Positions 23,797-33,354 are shown, counted from the first letter of the stretch. The stretch is DNA of 64,000 nucleotides from Acidobacteriota bacterium (GCA_029263315.1 JAJCXR010000045.1:62001-126000), one strand, 5' to 3'. Numbers and translations: made by a program. Notes: generated from the letters alone by a model not told the origin.

Positions 23797-26253
23797 ATGT
23801 GGCGTCCGAGCACCCTTCTGCGGATCCTGCGTCTGGCACAACGCCATCCCACCGCCGTGTTGGCCCTGGTCGGTTCGCTGACCTTGGGTTTGGCCTTGGT
23901 CGCCGCCATCGTCTCGCTCTTCGATCAGGTCTTTTTCCGACCGTGGCCGATCATCGACGCTGACACCCTGCACGTCGTGCACACCACCCGTCGCGATGGG
24001 GACGGGGCGCCCCGTGGTCCCTACAAGTGGGCCTATCCGGACTACTTGGATCTGGTGGAAGCCAGCTCCGGCCTGGGTGAGGTCGCCATCTACCAGCATT
24101 GGCCGATGAGCCTGGCCGGTGTCGGAGAGCCGTTCCGCGGTCGCGGCATGTTCGTCTCCGGCAACTACTTCTCGATGCTCGGTCTCGAGCCCTCCCGCGG
24201 ACGCTTGTTGGCCCCGCGGGATGGCGAGCGGGCCGCGCCGCCGGTGATCGTCCTCGGCCATGGCAGCTGGCGACGTCATTTTGCCGCCGATCCCGACATC
24301 GTCGGTCAGACGGTGGCGGTGAATGGCCACGAGATGACGGTGGTCGGCGTCGGGCCGCCGGGTTTCCGTGGCACGGAGGTGGCGGTGGAGGTGGACCTCT
24401 GGCTCGCCGTCGAGCAATTTCCCGTCGTCGGCGCCTACCCCGAGTGGTTCGATGTGCGGGGCACGTCGTTCTTCACCGCCTTGATGCGGCGCCATGCCGA
24501 GGTGTCGGCGGCGCGCCTGCAGGAGCGCCTGACGGTCTTTGCCGAGGCCCTGGAGGCGGAACATCCGAAGGCGGCCGAGGGTCTCGGGGTCGAGGTGCGA
24601 CCCCTGTTGGAGGCCAGCTTTGCGCCCCGTGAGCGTCAGCGCCACTTGCAACATGGACAGGCCTTGGTGGCCGGTAGCCTGCTCATCCTCTTCGTTTGCT
24701 TGGTTAATGTGACGCTCCTGCTCTTGGGTTTGGCGCAGGCGCGACGCCAGGAGTTGGCCATGCGTGCCACCTTGGGGGCGACCGGCGGGCGCTTGCTGAG
24801 CATGGCGGCGGCGGAAGGGTTGGTGCTGGGCGCCGTCGCCGGGATCTTGGCCTGGCCGCTGGGCCAGGGGATGTTATACCTGCTGGCCCGTCTCCGGCCG
24901 CCGGGTTTTCCACCGGCCACCTTCACCTCGGCCATGGACGGCGCCATCTTCCTGGCCCTGTGGGGCGGCGTCTGCCTGCTGACCGTCCTGTTGTCGGCAA
25001 CGGCGGTGGGGATTCAGGGCCGTCGCCAGCCGGTCACTCCGGCGGCGGTGGCCTCGACGGTGAGCAGCGGCTCCCGCGGGGCGTCGGTGTTGGTGGCGAT
25101 TCAGGTGGCCCTGGCCTGTGTCGCCTTGCTCGCCTCGTTGCTCTTCGTCCGCTCGCTGCAGCGGGCCTATGACATCCCCCTGGGTTTCGATCACCAGCGC
25201 CTGTTGGTGGCCAGCCTGGCGCCCGGTGAGCTGGCTTGGGACGCAACACGGAGCTGTCAGCTCTATGAGCAAGTGGCGACCGAAGTGGGTGCCCTGCCGC
25301 AGGTGCAGGCGGTGGCGTGGTCCGAGAATCGGCTGCTGCGGGGGGCCACCTGGCAGCGCAGCATCTACCTGGAGGGGGCGACGGATCCTCTGGTGTTGGG
25401 AGATCGTGCGGTGCATCGCACCAACGTGGTGTCCTCCGGATTCTTCGACGTGGTGGGGATTCCACGATTGGTGGGACGAGACTTCGCCGCGGACCTGAGC
25501 CCCGAGGCGCCGCCGGAGGTGATCATCAACCGCACCTTCGCCGAGACGGCATGGCCGGGGGAGGACGCCCTGGGCAAGCGATTTCGCTTCGATGGGCCGG
25601 CGGAAGGGGAGCCCCTGGAGGTGGTGGCGGTGGTCGCCGACGCCAAATATCGTCACGTCCAGGAAGCTGCCCAGTGCTTCGTTTATCTGCCGATGCAACA
25701 ACATTTCAAACCGGCCATGACCCTGCATGTGCGCAGCTCGCAGCGTCCCGCCGATCTGATCCCCGCCGTCCGTCAGACGGTGAGCCGCCTGGCGCCGACG
25801 CTGCCCGTCGTCGATCTCGATCGCCTCGAGGTCTTCGTCGATGAAGATTTGTGGTTGGAGCGTAGCTCGGCGGTGGCTCTGGCGAGCTTCGGCTTGGTCT
25901 CCTGGTGTTTGGCGATCCTCGGTATCTACGGTGTGCTGGCCCACACCGTGGCCCGCCAGCAACGTAACTTGGGGATTCGCCGCTCCCTCGGGGCCGGACC
26001 CTGGCAACTGGCGCAGCACCTACTGCGCCATGTGGCCATCGCCCTGGCCTTGGGTCTTGGCGGTGGCGCCGTGCTGTGCATCCTGCTGTTGCGCAGCGCC
26101 GCCGCCGTGGATCGTCAGTGGCTCGAGCTGGTGGACGTTCCCGGCTTGGCCCTGCTGCTCTTGCTGCTGTTGTTGGGCGCTTCCCTGGGGGGTTTGCTAC
26201 CCTTCGAGCGGGCTCGGCGCATCGATCCGGCAAAGCTACTGCGGGAGGAGTGA
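23797..26253 (+). CDS. ADOP-type ABC transporter permease (duplicated MacB/FtsX)
   Basis: The 818-residue protein has the layout of the acidobacterial duplicated orphan permeases: a first helix (about 22-44), a MacB-like periplasmic core domain, three helices of an FtsX domain (about 285-410), a further helix near 430-450, a second core domain and a second FtsX domain (about 680-805). Signature pieces include PYKWAYPDYLDL, GNYFSMLGLEPSRGR, ELAMRATLGATGGR, SSGFFDVVGIPRLVGRDF and LGIRRSLGAGPWQL. No ATPase gene is adjacent, hence 'orphan'. ATG 23797 is preceded by AGGAGG. It may work with a MacB-type ATPase encoded elsewhere in export or resistance. Confidence 0.9.
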   Translation: MWRPSTLLRILRLAQRHPTAVLALVGSLTLGLALVAAIVSLFDQVFFRPWPIIDADTLHVVHTTRRDGDGAPRGPYKWAYPDYLDLVEASSGLGEVAIYQHWPMSLAGVGEPFRGRGMFVSGNYFSMLGLEPSRGRLLAPRDGERAAPPVIVLGHGSWRRHFAADPDIVGQTVAVNGHEMTVVGVGPPGFRGTEVAVEVDLWLAVEQFPVVGAYPEWFDVRGTSFFTALMRRHAEVSAARLQERLTVFAEALEAEHPKAAEGLGVEVRPLLEASFAPRERQRHLQHGQALVAGSLLILFVCLVNVTLLLLGLAQARRQELAMRATLGATGGRLLSMAAAEGLVLGAVAGILAWPLGQGMLYLLARLRPPGFPPATFTSAMDGAIFLALWGGVCLLTVLLSATAVGIQGRRQPVTPAAVASTVSSGSRGASVLVAIQVALACVALLASLLFVRSLQRAYDIPLGFDHQRLLVASLAPGELAWDATRSCQLYEQVATEVGALPQVQAVAWSENRLLRGATWQRSIYLEGATDPLVLGDRAVHRTNVVSSGFFDVVGIPRLVGRDFAADLSPEAPPEVIINRTFAETAWPGEDALGKRFRFDGPAEGEPLEVVAVVADAKYRHVQEAAQCFVYLPMQQHFKPAMTLHVRSSQRPADLIPAVRQTVSRLAPTLPVVDLDRLEVFVDEDLWLERSSAVALASFGLVSWCLAILGIYGVLAHTVARQQRNLGIRRSLGAGPWQLAQHLLRHVAIALALGLGGGAVLCILLLRSAAAVDRQWLELVDVPGLALLLLLLLLGASLGGLLPFERARRIDPAKLLREE

Positions 26254-27822
26254 GGCCGCCGCATGGTCGAGCGCTGAGGTCTTCAGGCGGACCTTTCGAA
26301 AGGGCTGGAACCCGGCCTTGGGATGCATGTTGTAGCCGACGACGCGGCGGTGCACGATGGTGTGGTTGTTGGGGTGCCAGAGGCTGACGTAGGGCAAGTC
26401 TTGGGCGGCGAGATGCTGGATCTCGGTATAGAGGCGCCGCCGCTCCTGCGGCTCGAGACAGGCCCGCGCCCGGCTCACCAGATCGTCCATCCGGGGATGG
26501 CTGTACGAACCCCGGTTGCGTCCTTGGGGCGGCGTTTGGGAGCTGTGGAAGAGGTCGTAGTAGAAATCCGGATCACTGACCCCCACCCAGCGCATCAGGG
26601 TGAGCTCAAAATCACCGGCCTGAATATCGCCATAGAACGTACCCCACTCGAAAGATCGGATGCTCAGCTCGATGCCCACCTGCCGCAGCTGTGCTTGCAC
26701 GATACGGGCGTTGGCCACCGCCTGGGGGCTGTTGCTGACCAGCAGATCGAAACGTCGACGCGGTAGGGGGCCGTCGCCGTCGGGATCCTCAAAACCGGCC
26801 CCGTCGAGCAGTTTCCTGGCCCGCGACGGGTCATGGGCGATGAGCGGCAGATCCGGTGCATGGTAGGGGTTCTGTGGCGATAGCAGCCCGCGGGCCCGCT
26901 GGGCATGGCCACCGAGTCGATGCTCGACGATCTGATCGATGTCGAGGGCATGGGCGATGGCTTGACGTACCTCGAGACGTGCCAAGTCGGAATGGTTGAA
27001 GTTGAAGGCCAGGTAGTTGTAGGAAAGCCCCGCTTCTTCGATGATCCGATAATCCGCATCCAAGGGAGGCAAGCGCACCAAGTCGATGAGCTCTTCCGGC
27101 AACGCATTGATCATCAGATCGATGTTGCCCTTTCGCAATTCCAAGAAACGGGTGTTGTTGTCTTCGATGACCCGCAGGCGCAGGGTCGCGACGTGGGGCG
27201 CTCCGAGGAAGTAGTCTTCATTGGCTTGCAGCAGGATCTCGTGACTTTGCTGCTCGACGAGACGAAACGGCCCGGTACCCACCAAACGTTCGGGGAAATC
27301 TCCCGATTCCACCAGATGACGCGGCAAGATGGGGGTGATGATGGAAGTCAGGAACGACGCCGTCGGCGCCACCAGCTCGAAGCGAATGTGCTGTCCGTCG
27401 AGGGCTTCCACATGGCGGATTTTCTGTCGCAGCACGGCGCCGAAGGGGGAGGCGAGGGCGGGGTCCATCAACTGGCGGTAGGTGAACACGACGTCGTCGG
27501 TGCTCAGCGGCGTGCCGTCATGGAAGCGGACCCCTGGGCGCAGGCGAAAGATGTAAGTGCTGTCGTCCGGTTGCTGCCAATCCGCCGCCAGCTGGGGCTG
27601 GATTTCCAGGTCGTCGCCGTGTTGTACCAGGCTGTCGAAGATCAAATGGCGGGAAATGCGCTGTCCGAAGACGTCACTGGCGAAGCGGGGGTCCAAGGTC
27701 TTGGCCCGATCCTCGATGGCCACCCGCAGCTCGTCGGCGGGGGGCGGTGATGACGGGCCGCAGGCGGTGATGACAAGCAGCCCTATCAGGACCCGGGGCA
27801 GCGCACGGAGAAAGCTCGACAT
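26236..27822 (-). CDS. Family-5 peptide ABC transporter substrate-binding lipoprotein
   Basis: The 528-residue protein begins with a lipoprotein signal peptide (LIGLLVITACGPS) at ATG 27822. The mature part has the family-5 extracellular binding-protein pattern: ELRVAIEDRAKTLDPRFASD, HLIFDSLVQ, FRLRPGVRFHDGTPLSTDDVVFT, VGTGPF and a closing YVSLWHPNN. The family binds oligopeptides, nickel or opines. No permease or ATPase genes adjoin it. It is the third gene of an operon with a GCS2-family ligase and FxsA. Its 3' end overlaps the ADOP gene by 18 nt. The mature domain resembles the two C-terminal domains of the giant kinase at 6130. Confidence 0.9.
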   Translation of the reverse strand: MSSFLRALPRVLIGLLVITACGPSSPPPADELRVAIEDRAKTLDPRFASDVFGQRISRHLIFDSLVQHGDDLEIQPQLAADWQQPDDSTYIFRLRPGVRFHDGTPLSTDDVVFTYRQLMDPALASPFGAVLRQKIRHVEALDGQHIRFELVAPTASFLTSIITPILPRHLVESGDFPERLVGTGPFRLVEQQSHEILLQANEDYFLGAPHVATLRLRVIEDNNTRFLELRKGNIDLMINALPEELIDLVRLPPLDADYRIIEEAGLSYNYLAFNFNHSDLARLEVRQAIAHALDIDQIVEHRLGGHAQRARGLLSPQNPYHAPDLPLIAHDPSRARKLLDGAGFEDPDGDGPLPRRRFDLLVSNSPQAVANARIVQAQLRQVGIELSIRSFEWGTFYGDIQAGDFELTLMRWVGVSDPDFYYDLFHSSQTPPQGRNRGSYSHPRMDDLVSRARACLEPQERRRLYTEIQHLAAQDLPYVSLWHPNNHTIVHRRVVGYNMHPKAGFQPFRKVRLKTSALDHAAASLLPQ

Positions 27823-27838
27823 CCGGTGGTCGTGGGGG

Positions 27839-28360
27839 TTAGTCCGACAGTCGACGGTCATCCGCCGGGTCGTCCTCATCGCTGGGCTCTTCCACCGGCC
27901 GATGGTCGACGACGATGACCTGCTGGCGGACCCTCGGGTTGTCCGTCTGCCCCGGCCATTCTCCCTGCGTGGCCGAGCCGCCGACGCTGGAGACGGTGCG
28001 AAAGCGGCTCTTCAGCCGTCGACTGATCTGCCGGCGGACCAGGCGACGGCCGAAGGGGAGGAGAAGAAAGAAACCCGCCAGATCGGTGAGCAGGCCGGGG
28101 GTCAGCAGCACGGCGCCGGCGATGAAGATCATCAGACCTTCCATCAAGGCCTCCGTCGGCAAGGCGCCGCGGGCCATTTCGGCTTGTACTTGCCGCAGCA
28201 CCCTCAACCCCTGGCTGCGCGCCAAGGCCGCCCCCAACACTCCAGTGAACAGCACCAAGGCGAGGGTTGGCACCAGGCCCATGCGCTTGCCGATTTGCAC
28301 CAGCAAAAAGAGCTCGAGCAGTGGGACCAGGGTGAAGAGGGCGAGGAGACGAAAAAACAT
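27839..28360 (-). CDS. fxsA: FxsA-family membrane protein
   Basis: The 173-residue protein starts at ATG 28360 (one nt overlap, TGATG, with the upstream ligase gene) with MFFRLLALFTLVPLLELFLL. It has the FxsA pattern of membrane helices, including MIFIAGAVLLTPGLLTDLAGFFLLLPFGR. FxsA is known in E. coli for relieving exclusion of phage T7 by the F plasmid; its cellular role is not clear. A cytoplasmic tail rich in Arg and Asp follows. A longer frame to 28816 lies antisense-free but inside the ligase gene and is not used. Confidence 0.88.
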   Translation of the reverse strand: MFFRLLALFTLVPLLELFLLVQIGKRMGLVPTLALVLFTGVLGAALARSQGLRVLRQVQAEMARGALPTEALMEGLMIFIAGAVLLTPGLLTDLAGFFLLLPFGRRLVRRQISRRLKSRFRTVSSVGGSATQGEWPGQTDNPRVRQQVIVVDHRPVEEPSDEDDPADDRRLSD

Positions 28361-29463
28361 CAGCAACCGGCCTTGGATTCTTCCACCAGCTGATCGACGA
28401 CGGCGTGCAAGTCGCCGCTCTGACGAAAGCAGCGCAGTTGCCGATCGGCACTGGAGCCGTTCTCCAGGATGGTTTCCAAGTAGGCGACTTCTTCGCGGGT
28501 GCCGAGATCGTCGACCACATCGTCCACCAGCTCCAGCAGCTCGCGGGCCAAGAAGCGCATCGGCACTTCGCAGCGGCGCCCGAAATCGATCAGCTTGCCG
28601 TCGACTCCGTAGCGCACCGCACGCCATTTGTTTTCGGTGATCAAATGGTGGCGATAGGGACGCCAGGATTGATTGTTGAACCTGAGCTTCAGCAACTTGG
28701 CCACCAAGGCTTGGAACAGGGCGGCGATGCAGATGACTTCTTCGACCTTGGTACAGACATCGGAGACCCTGAGCTCCAAGGTGGGGAAGATGGGATGGGG
28801 CCTGATGTCCCACCAAATCTTGGTGGGCTCGTCGATGGAGCCGGCGGCCACCAGGGTATCGATGAAACCCTGGTACTCGCTGTAGGAGGTGAACGACGGC
28901 GGAATGCCGCTGCGGGGCATGTTCTCGAAGATGACGGAGCGGTAGGACTTGAGCCCGGTATCGCGGCCATGCCAGAAGGGGGAGCTGGTGGACAGGGCCA
29001 GAATGTGGGGCAAGAAATAGCGCGCTTGGTTCATCACGTCGATGCGCAGCTCAGGGTCCTCGATGCCCACATGCACGTGCATGCCGAAGATGAGTAGCCT
29101 CCGTGCGACGTCGCGTAGATCGTCCTCGAGCTTGTGGTAGCGGTCCGCCGGCGTCACTTCCTGCTTGGCCCAGTGGGAGAAGGGATGGGTGCTGGCCGCC
29201 ACCATGCGCAGACCTTGCTCTTCCGCCAGTTGGACGATGGTACCCCGCAGTCGACAGATCTCGGCACGGGCTTCCTGAATGTTGTTGCAGACCCGGGTTC
29301 CGACCTCGACCTGGGACCGCATGAACTCGGGTTTGATCTGGTCGTTGAGGATTTCTTGGCCACTGGCGATCAGGGACTCGCTCATCGGCGCCAGCTCACG
29401 ACTTTCCGGGTCGATGATCTGGTATTCCTCTTCGATGCCAAGAGTCAGCTTGGGAAGCTGCAT
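28360..29463 (-). CDS. Carboxylate-amine ligase, GCS2/YbdK family
   Basis: The 367-residue protein belongs to the glutamate-cysteine ligase type 2 family: LTLGIEEEYQIIDP at the start, then RSQVEVGT, FGMHVHVGIEDPE, YRSVIFENMPRSGIPPSF and WWDIRPHPIFPTLELRVSD. Members form gamma-glutamyl-cysteine or similar amide bonds, though YbdK itself has only weak ligase activity. A role in thiol metabolism would fit the gamma-glutamyltransferase encoded nearby. ATG 29463 has AAGGAG upstream. It heads the operon with fxsA and the binding lipoprotein. Confidence 0.9.
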   Translation of the reverse strand: MQLPKLTLGIEEEYQIIDPESRELAPMSESLIASGQEILNDQIKPEFMRSQVEVGTRVCNNIQEARAEICRLRGTIVQLAEEQGLRMVAASTHPFSHWAKQEVTPADRYHKLEDDLRDVARRLLIFGMHVHVGIEDPELRIDVMNQARYFLPHILALSTSSPFWHGRDTGLKSYRSVIFENMPRSGIPPSFTSYSEYQGFIDTLVAAGSIDEPTKIWWDIRPHPIFPTLELRVSDVCTKVEEVICIAALFQALVAKLLKLRFNNQSWRPYRHHLITENKWRAVRYGVDGKLIDFGRRCEVPMRFLARELLELVDDVVDDLGTREEVAYLETILENGSSADRQLRCFRQSGDLHAVVDQLVEESKAGC

Positions 29464-29804
29464 CTCTCATGCTCTCCTTGGGTAGAAGGTTTCCGGCGAG
29501 CCTCGGGGTTTCTCGATCCTGAGGGCACGGTCACCCGGGTCAGCGGCGCGGACCCCTGCGACGGGCCCAGTCAGTGGATGTCGGGTCGACTTTTGAGCGC
29601 TGGGCAGTTTAGCATGGGTGGGCGACGGCAAACGGCGAGGTCGGTTGTCGACGCTGAGGTTGGTTGTCGCACATTGCCCCATTGTCGCCACATCCCTGGG
29701 CGACACTTCGGGTAGGCTCATCCCGATGTCGGCTGTGGTGCGGCGCCGCGGCTTGGTGGCGCAGCAGCCGGTGCGAATTCTTATGAATCTCAGGGGAGAC
29801 TCCC
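29464..29804. other. Divergent intergenic region
   Basis: This 341 bp region separates the divergent ligase operon and uppS. I see no gene. On the minus strand GCTAAACT near 29610 is a weak -10 candidate for the ligase operon. On the plus strand a pair of GGTTGTCG words sits near 29641-29668, and AGGGGAG before 29805 is the uppS ribosome-binding site. Confidence 0.4.
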
Positions 29805-30707
29805 ATGCTCGAGAACAAAGCGACCTCACTGCCAAAATCCAGCGTGCTCGACGTTCAACCGTCGTTCTCCTCGTTGCTCCTGACCCGTCCCAAGGTTTTT
29901 GTGCAAGGCGGTTGGCATTGGCTCAAGGAATGCATCAAGCGGCCGTTTTATGCCGTCTACCTGCGGCGATTGCGGGCCAAGTCCCATCAGTGGACGACGC
30001 CGCGTCACCTCGGCATGATCATGGACGGCAACCGCCGTTTTGCCCGCAGCCTGGGATTCAGCAGTCCGCTGGAAGGCCATCACTTGGGGGCCGACAAGCT
30101 ACACGAGGTGCTTCAGTGGTGCCATGAGACGGATATCCGGGTGGTCACCGCCTGGTGTTTCTCGATCGAGAATTTTCAGCGCAGCACCCAAGAGGTGGAG
30201 GATCTGCTCGGTCTCTTCGAAGACAAGACACGTAAAATGGCCGATGAGCCCCATGTGCACGAAAAGCGAATTCGAGTGCGTTTCATCGGTCGTCTGGAGT
30301 TGCTGCCGGAGAGCTTGCGCAAGGAGATCGCCCGCGTCGAAGAGGCCACCGCGTCCTACGACCGGTTGCAGCTCAACATCGCCATGGCCTATGGTGGCCG
30401 CGAGGAGATCGCCGATGCGGTGCGCCGTCACATCGCCGATCGGGCGGCCGACGGTGAATCCCTCGACGATATTCTCGAGGGCCTCGACGCCGATTCCATC
30501 ACCCCCTACCTTTATACCTCGGGGATGCCCGAGCCCGACCTGATCCTGCGCACCAGCGGTGAGGTCCGGCTGTCCGGTTTCCTGCTCTGGCAGAGCGCCC
30601 ACTCGGAGTTCTACTTCACCGACGCCAATTGGCCCGCCTTCCGCGAGATCGACTTTCTACGGGCTTTGCGGGCCTACGATCTGCGGCAACGGCGTTTCGG
30701 TCGCTGA
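29805..30707 (+). CDS. uppS: Isoprenyl (cis-prenyl) transferase, UppS family
   Basis: The 300-residue enzyme condenses isopentenyl diphosphate units to polyprenyl diphosphate, the lipid carrier for cell-wall precursors. Motifs: HLGMIMDGNRRFAR with catalytic D74, TAWCFSIENFQRS, IRVRFIGRLELLP, LNIAMAYGGREEI and LILRTSGEVRLSGFLLWQSA. The DGN motif lies about 48 residues later than in E. coli UppS. The preceding FYAVYLRRLRAK segment is like that of actinobacterial Z-prenyl synthases. ATG 29805 follows AGGGGAG. It is followed after 17 nt by nudC. Confidence 0.93.
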   Translation: MLENKATSLPKSSVLDVQPSFSSLLLTRPKVFVQGGWHWLKECIKRPFYAVYLRRLRAKSHQWTTPRHLGMIMDGNRRFARSLGFSSPLEGHHLGADKLHEVLQWCHETDIRVVTAWCFSIENFQRSTQEVEDLLGLFEDKTRKMADEPHVHEKRIRVRFIGRLELLPESLRKEIARVEEATASYDRLQLNIAMAYGGREEIADAVRRHIADRAADGESLDDILEGLDADSITPYLYTSGMPEPDLILRTSGEVRLSGFLLWQSAHSEFYFTDANWPAFREIDFLRALRAYDLRQRRFGR

Positions 30708-30724
30708 GCCCGGTGGTGCCGACC

Positions 30725-31573
30725 ATGCACGGCTTGCAAGGCTTCATTCCACAGGTGGCTCTGCCCGACGATTGGGCGGCCGACGCCTTGGCCTTTCCTT
30801 TCGTTGATCGTGAGTTGCTGGTGGCGCTCGAGGCTCCGGCCGGCGACAACCGGGTGCGGGTCCTCCAATACGAAGAGGTGGAGGCGATGCACGTCGAGGG
30901 ACGGCTGAGTATCAAACGACGGCAGTTCCTCGGCACCTTGGGAGGGCGCCAAGCCTACTCCTTGGAGCTGGAGCCCTTCGCCGAAGCCCCTTCCGGCCTG
31001 GGTCTGCACAACCTGCGACGGCTGGTGCCGATGCTGAGCCATGACCATTTTTGGTTGGCGGCCCGGGCCGTCCAGATCGTCGCCTGGGACCGCGATCACC
31101 AATTCTGTGGCCGCTGCGGCGCCGGCATTGAGGTTCACGGTGGTGAGCGTTCCAAGCATTGCGGCCGTTGCCAGCTGACGGTTTACCCGCGCATTTCGCC
31201 CGCCGTCATCGTGTTGGTCGAGCGGGGCGACGAGATCCTGCTGGCCCGTTCGCCCCACTTCCTGCCCGGCGTTTACAGCACCCTGGCCGGATTCGTCGAG
31301 CCGGGTGAGACCCTCGAAAGCACCGTCCGCCGGGAGATCCACGAAGAAGTCGGCGTCACGGTGCAGAACATCCGCTACTTCGGCAGCCAGCCCTGGCCCT
31401 TCCCCAATTCCTTGATGATCGGCTTCCGCGCCGACCATGCCGACGGCGACATCGTCATCGACGGCGTCGAGATCGAAGCCGCCGGCTGGTTCCGTCGCGA
31501 CTCTCTGCCCAAGCTGCCGTTCAAATTGAGCATTGCCCGGGCCTTGATCGAGGCGTTTTTGGCGGAGGGGTAG
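30725..31573 (+). CDS. nudC: NAD(P)H pyrophosphatase NudC
   Basis: The 282-residue protein has the NudC layout: an N-terminal domain, a four-Cys zinc ribbon (CGRCGAG...HCGRC), a Nudix box (GFVEPGETLE...REIHEEVGV) and the family signature SQPWPFPNS directly after it. NudC cleaves NADH and removes NAD caps from RNA. The ATG at 30725 gives the usual length; an in-frame frame start at 30629 would lie in the uppS gene. The gene is likely co-transcribed with uppS. Confidence 0.93.
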   Translation: MHGLQGFIPQVALPDDWAADALAFPFVDRELLVALEAPAGDNRVRVLQYEEVEAMHVEGRLSIKRRQFLGTLGGRQAYSLELEPFAEAPSGLGLHNLRRLVPMLSHDHFWLAARAVQIVAWDRDHQFCGRCGAGIEVHGGERSKHCGRCQLTVYPRISPAVIVLVERGDEILLARSPHFLPGVYSTLAGFVEPGETLESTVRREIHEEVGVTVQNIRYFGSQPWPFPNSLMIGFRADHADGDIVIDGVEIEAAGWFRRDSLPKLPFKLSIARALIEAFLAEG

Positions 31574-31669
31574 GGCCCCGGCAGGACGGCGTCCGACGAT
31601 CCGTCAGCGGTTGGCAAATAGGCTGAGACTGCGATGCATCGAGCAGCAGCTGTAGTGTAAGGAATCGAT

Positions 31670-31694
31670 CGAACGGAGGCCGCGCCTCCGTTCG
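31670..31694. terminator. 11 bp hairpin after nudC
   Basis: CGAACGGAGGC (31670-31680) and GCCTCCGTTCG (31684-31694) form a perfect stem with a 3 nt loop, about 100 bp after nudC and 105 bp before the next gene. No T-run follows, so it could be either a terminator or a leader hairpin of the next gene. Just after it a CTCGCAGTG-like word is repeated three times. Confidence 0.4.
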
Positions 31695-31798
31695 CGGTGT
31701 CTGCCCTCGCAGTGCCTGCCCTCGCAGTGTCTGCGTTCGCAGAGCCTGCGATGATCGACTCCGAGACTCGCTCAACAATTTCTGAGGGAGAGACGAAA

Positions 31799-33220
31799 AT
31801 GAGCCAATCCGACGCAAAGAATTCCAGCTCTAACCCATCCCCGAGTCGCCGCCTGGAGGGAGACGCTTCCAACCTGCTCACCCTGGAGGACGCCGGTCCC
31901 GTCCAGATGGGATTCTGGGTTCCCAACCGGGTCTGGGCGACGGCCCGCTTCCTCGTCCCGCTGCGCGACGAGATCGCTGCCAAGCGGAAAGCGGGCACGC
32001 TGGCTCCCTTGCAGCCGGCGATGCAGACCTTCAAGAGCTGGGTGACTTCCCACAGTGTCTATCGCATGTGGGTGAATTCGATGATCGAGGAGGCGAATCG
32101 CTACGTCGCAGGTCTCGACGAGCCCACCCGCAAGGAGATCAGGAAAGACGGCGACGCGGTCTGGATCGAGGGCTATGACAGCTTCTTCGAGATCCTCAAC
32201 GAGATCATCACCACCTCTCCGTCTTTCAACAAGACGGTGATGGTCGGCACGCCGATGAACGGTTTCTTGGCCGTGGCGATGGCCACCAAGGCGGGGCTGG
32301 CCCTGTTCCACGACGCCACCTTCAACGATCAATTCAAAAAGATCCTAGATACCTGGAATACCTTTCTGAAGAGCAGCCCTTCCCTCGACAAACTGGACAT
32401 CGAACATCCGGAGAAGAAGGGTTCATGGATCTCCAGAGCCGCCTGGAAGGCCGGTGTTTGGGATCAGATGGTGCACGATAAGAACGCACCAGGTTATGGT
32501 TATGACTCGTGGAACTCTTTTTTCATCCGGCAGTTCGTTCCCGGGGCGCGACCGTTTCAAGGCAATCCGAAGAAGGACATCAACATCGGCTGTGAGACCA
32601 CGCCCTGGCAGTACGAGAACCACGTCGCGCTCGAGACCGGCTTCTGGATCAAGGACGTCAACTATTCGTTGCTCGACCTCTTCGCCGGACAGCGTCAGTG
32701 GGCGAAGCTCTTCGAAGGCGGACAACTTTACCAGGGATTCCTTTCGGCGACCCACTACCACCGTTGGCGGGCACCGCTCGACGGCACCATCGTGCGGTCC
32801 TGGGTGCAGCCGGGGACGTATTTCGCCCAGCGTCCATGGCAGGGCGAGGGCGAGGGCACCTGGGAGGGCACTGAATCCCAGCCGTACCTCGGTCACGTCG
32901 CGGCTCGCGCCATCTTCATTTTCGAACATGCGTCGTGCGGCTATGTGGCGCTGATCTGCATCGGGATGGTCGAGGTATCGACCTGTGTCATCGAGCCCAG
33001 CACGTACCTCGTCGAAGAAGGGGCAGATCCCGTCAGCATCACCCGCGGCGAGGAAATCGGCCATTTCGAGTTCGGCGGCTCGACCCACGTGATGATCTTT
33101 CAGAAGGATCGGGTGAAGCTCGAGAGATGGGCCCGGCAGGCGGTGAAGCACCAGAATGATGCCAATCCGACAGCGATGGGTTCCGTCATCGCCAAGGCAG
33201 TTGGTCACAGAGACGAGTGA
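31799..33220 (+). CDS. Phosphatidylserine decarboxylase-family protein
   Basis: The 473-residue protein carries a C-terminal phosphatidylserine decarboxylase domain. It shows GFLSATHYHRWRAPLDGTIV, the HVAARAIFIFEH segment, and GHFEFGGSTHVMIFQ, where S428 of GGST would be the self-cleavage and pyruvoyl site. The N-terminal half (about 35-200) lacks an obvious membrane anchor and is longer than in housekeeping Psd. The layout is nearer to the soluble PSD-like enzymes that decarboxylate free aromatic amino acids, so the substrate is open. ATG 31799 is preceded by GAGGGAGAG. Codon use is slightly less GC-rich than in neighbours. Confidence 0.8.
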   Translation: MSQSDAKNSSSNPSPSRRLEGDASNLLTLEDAGPVQMGFWVPNRVWATARFLVPLRDEIAAKRKAGTLAPLQPAMQTFKSWVTSHSVYRMWVNSMIEEANRYVAGLDEPTRKEIRKDGDAVWIEGYDSFFEILNEIITTSPSFNKTVMVGTPMNGFLAVAMATKAGLALFHDATFNDQFKKILDTWNTFLKSSPSLDKLDIEHPEKKGSWISRAAWKAGVWDQMVHDKNAPGYGYDSWNSFFIRQFVPGARPFQGNPKKDINIGCETTPWQYENHVALETGFWIKDVNYSLLDLFAGQRQWAKLFEGGQLYQGFLSATHYHRWRAPLDGTIVRSWVQPGTYFAQRPWQGEGEGTWEGTESQPYLGHVAARAIFIFEHASCGYVALICIGMVEVSTCVIEPSTYLVEEGADPVSITRGEEIGHFEFGGSTHVMIFQKDRVKLERWARQAVKHQNDANPTAMGSVIAKAVGHRDE

Positions 33221-33342
33221 GTCAGTGTGGGGCTTTGGGCGTTTGAGACGGATCCGGCAGCATCTCGGGAATTGGATTTCCAGCACTGTTGACCCGAACA
33301 TTTCGCCTCCTTCTGCATCCACGCTCCGAGGTGATTCCGCGC

Positions 33343-33348
33343 TATAAT
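33343..33348 (+). promoter_or_regulatory. -10 box of the formate dehydrogenase operon, probably leaderless
   Basis: TATAAT ends six nt before ATG 33355, in the context TATAATCTACCAATG. The toxin promoter at 13478 has the very similar TATAATCTGCCATG. The expected transcription start coincides with the ATG. No -35 consensus is evident. Confidence 0.55.
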
Positions 33349-33354
33349 CTACCA

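Noticed and set aside
24874..26019. 381-codon minus-strand frame
   Set aside because: It is antisense to the ADOP permease, and its His/Gln/Gly-rich translation has no recognisable fold.
28361..28816. Longer N-terminus for FxsA
   Set aside because: It would lie inside the GCS2 ligase gene, and the ATG at 28360 begins with the family's first helix.
29618..30127. 169-codon plus-strand frame across the uppS start
   Set aside because: It overlaps uppS out of frame and lacks any recognisable features.
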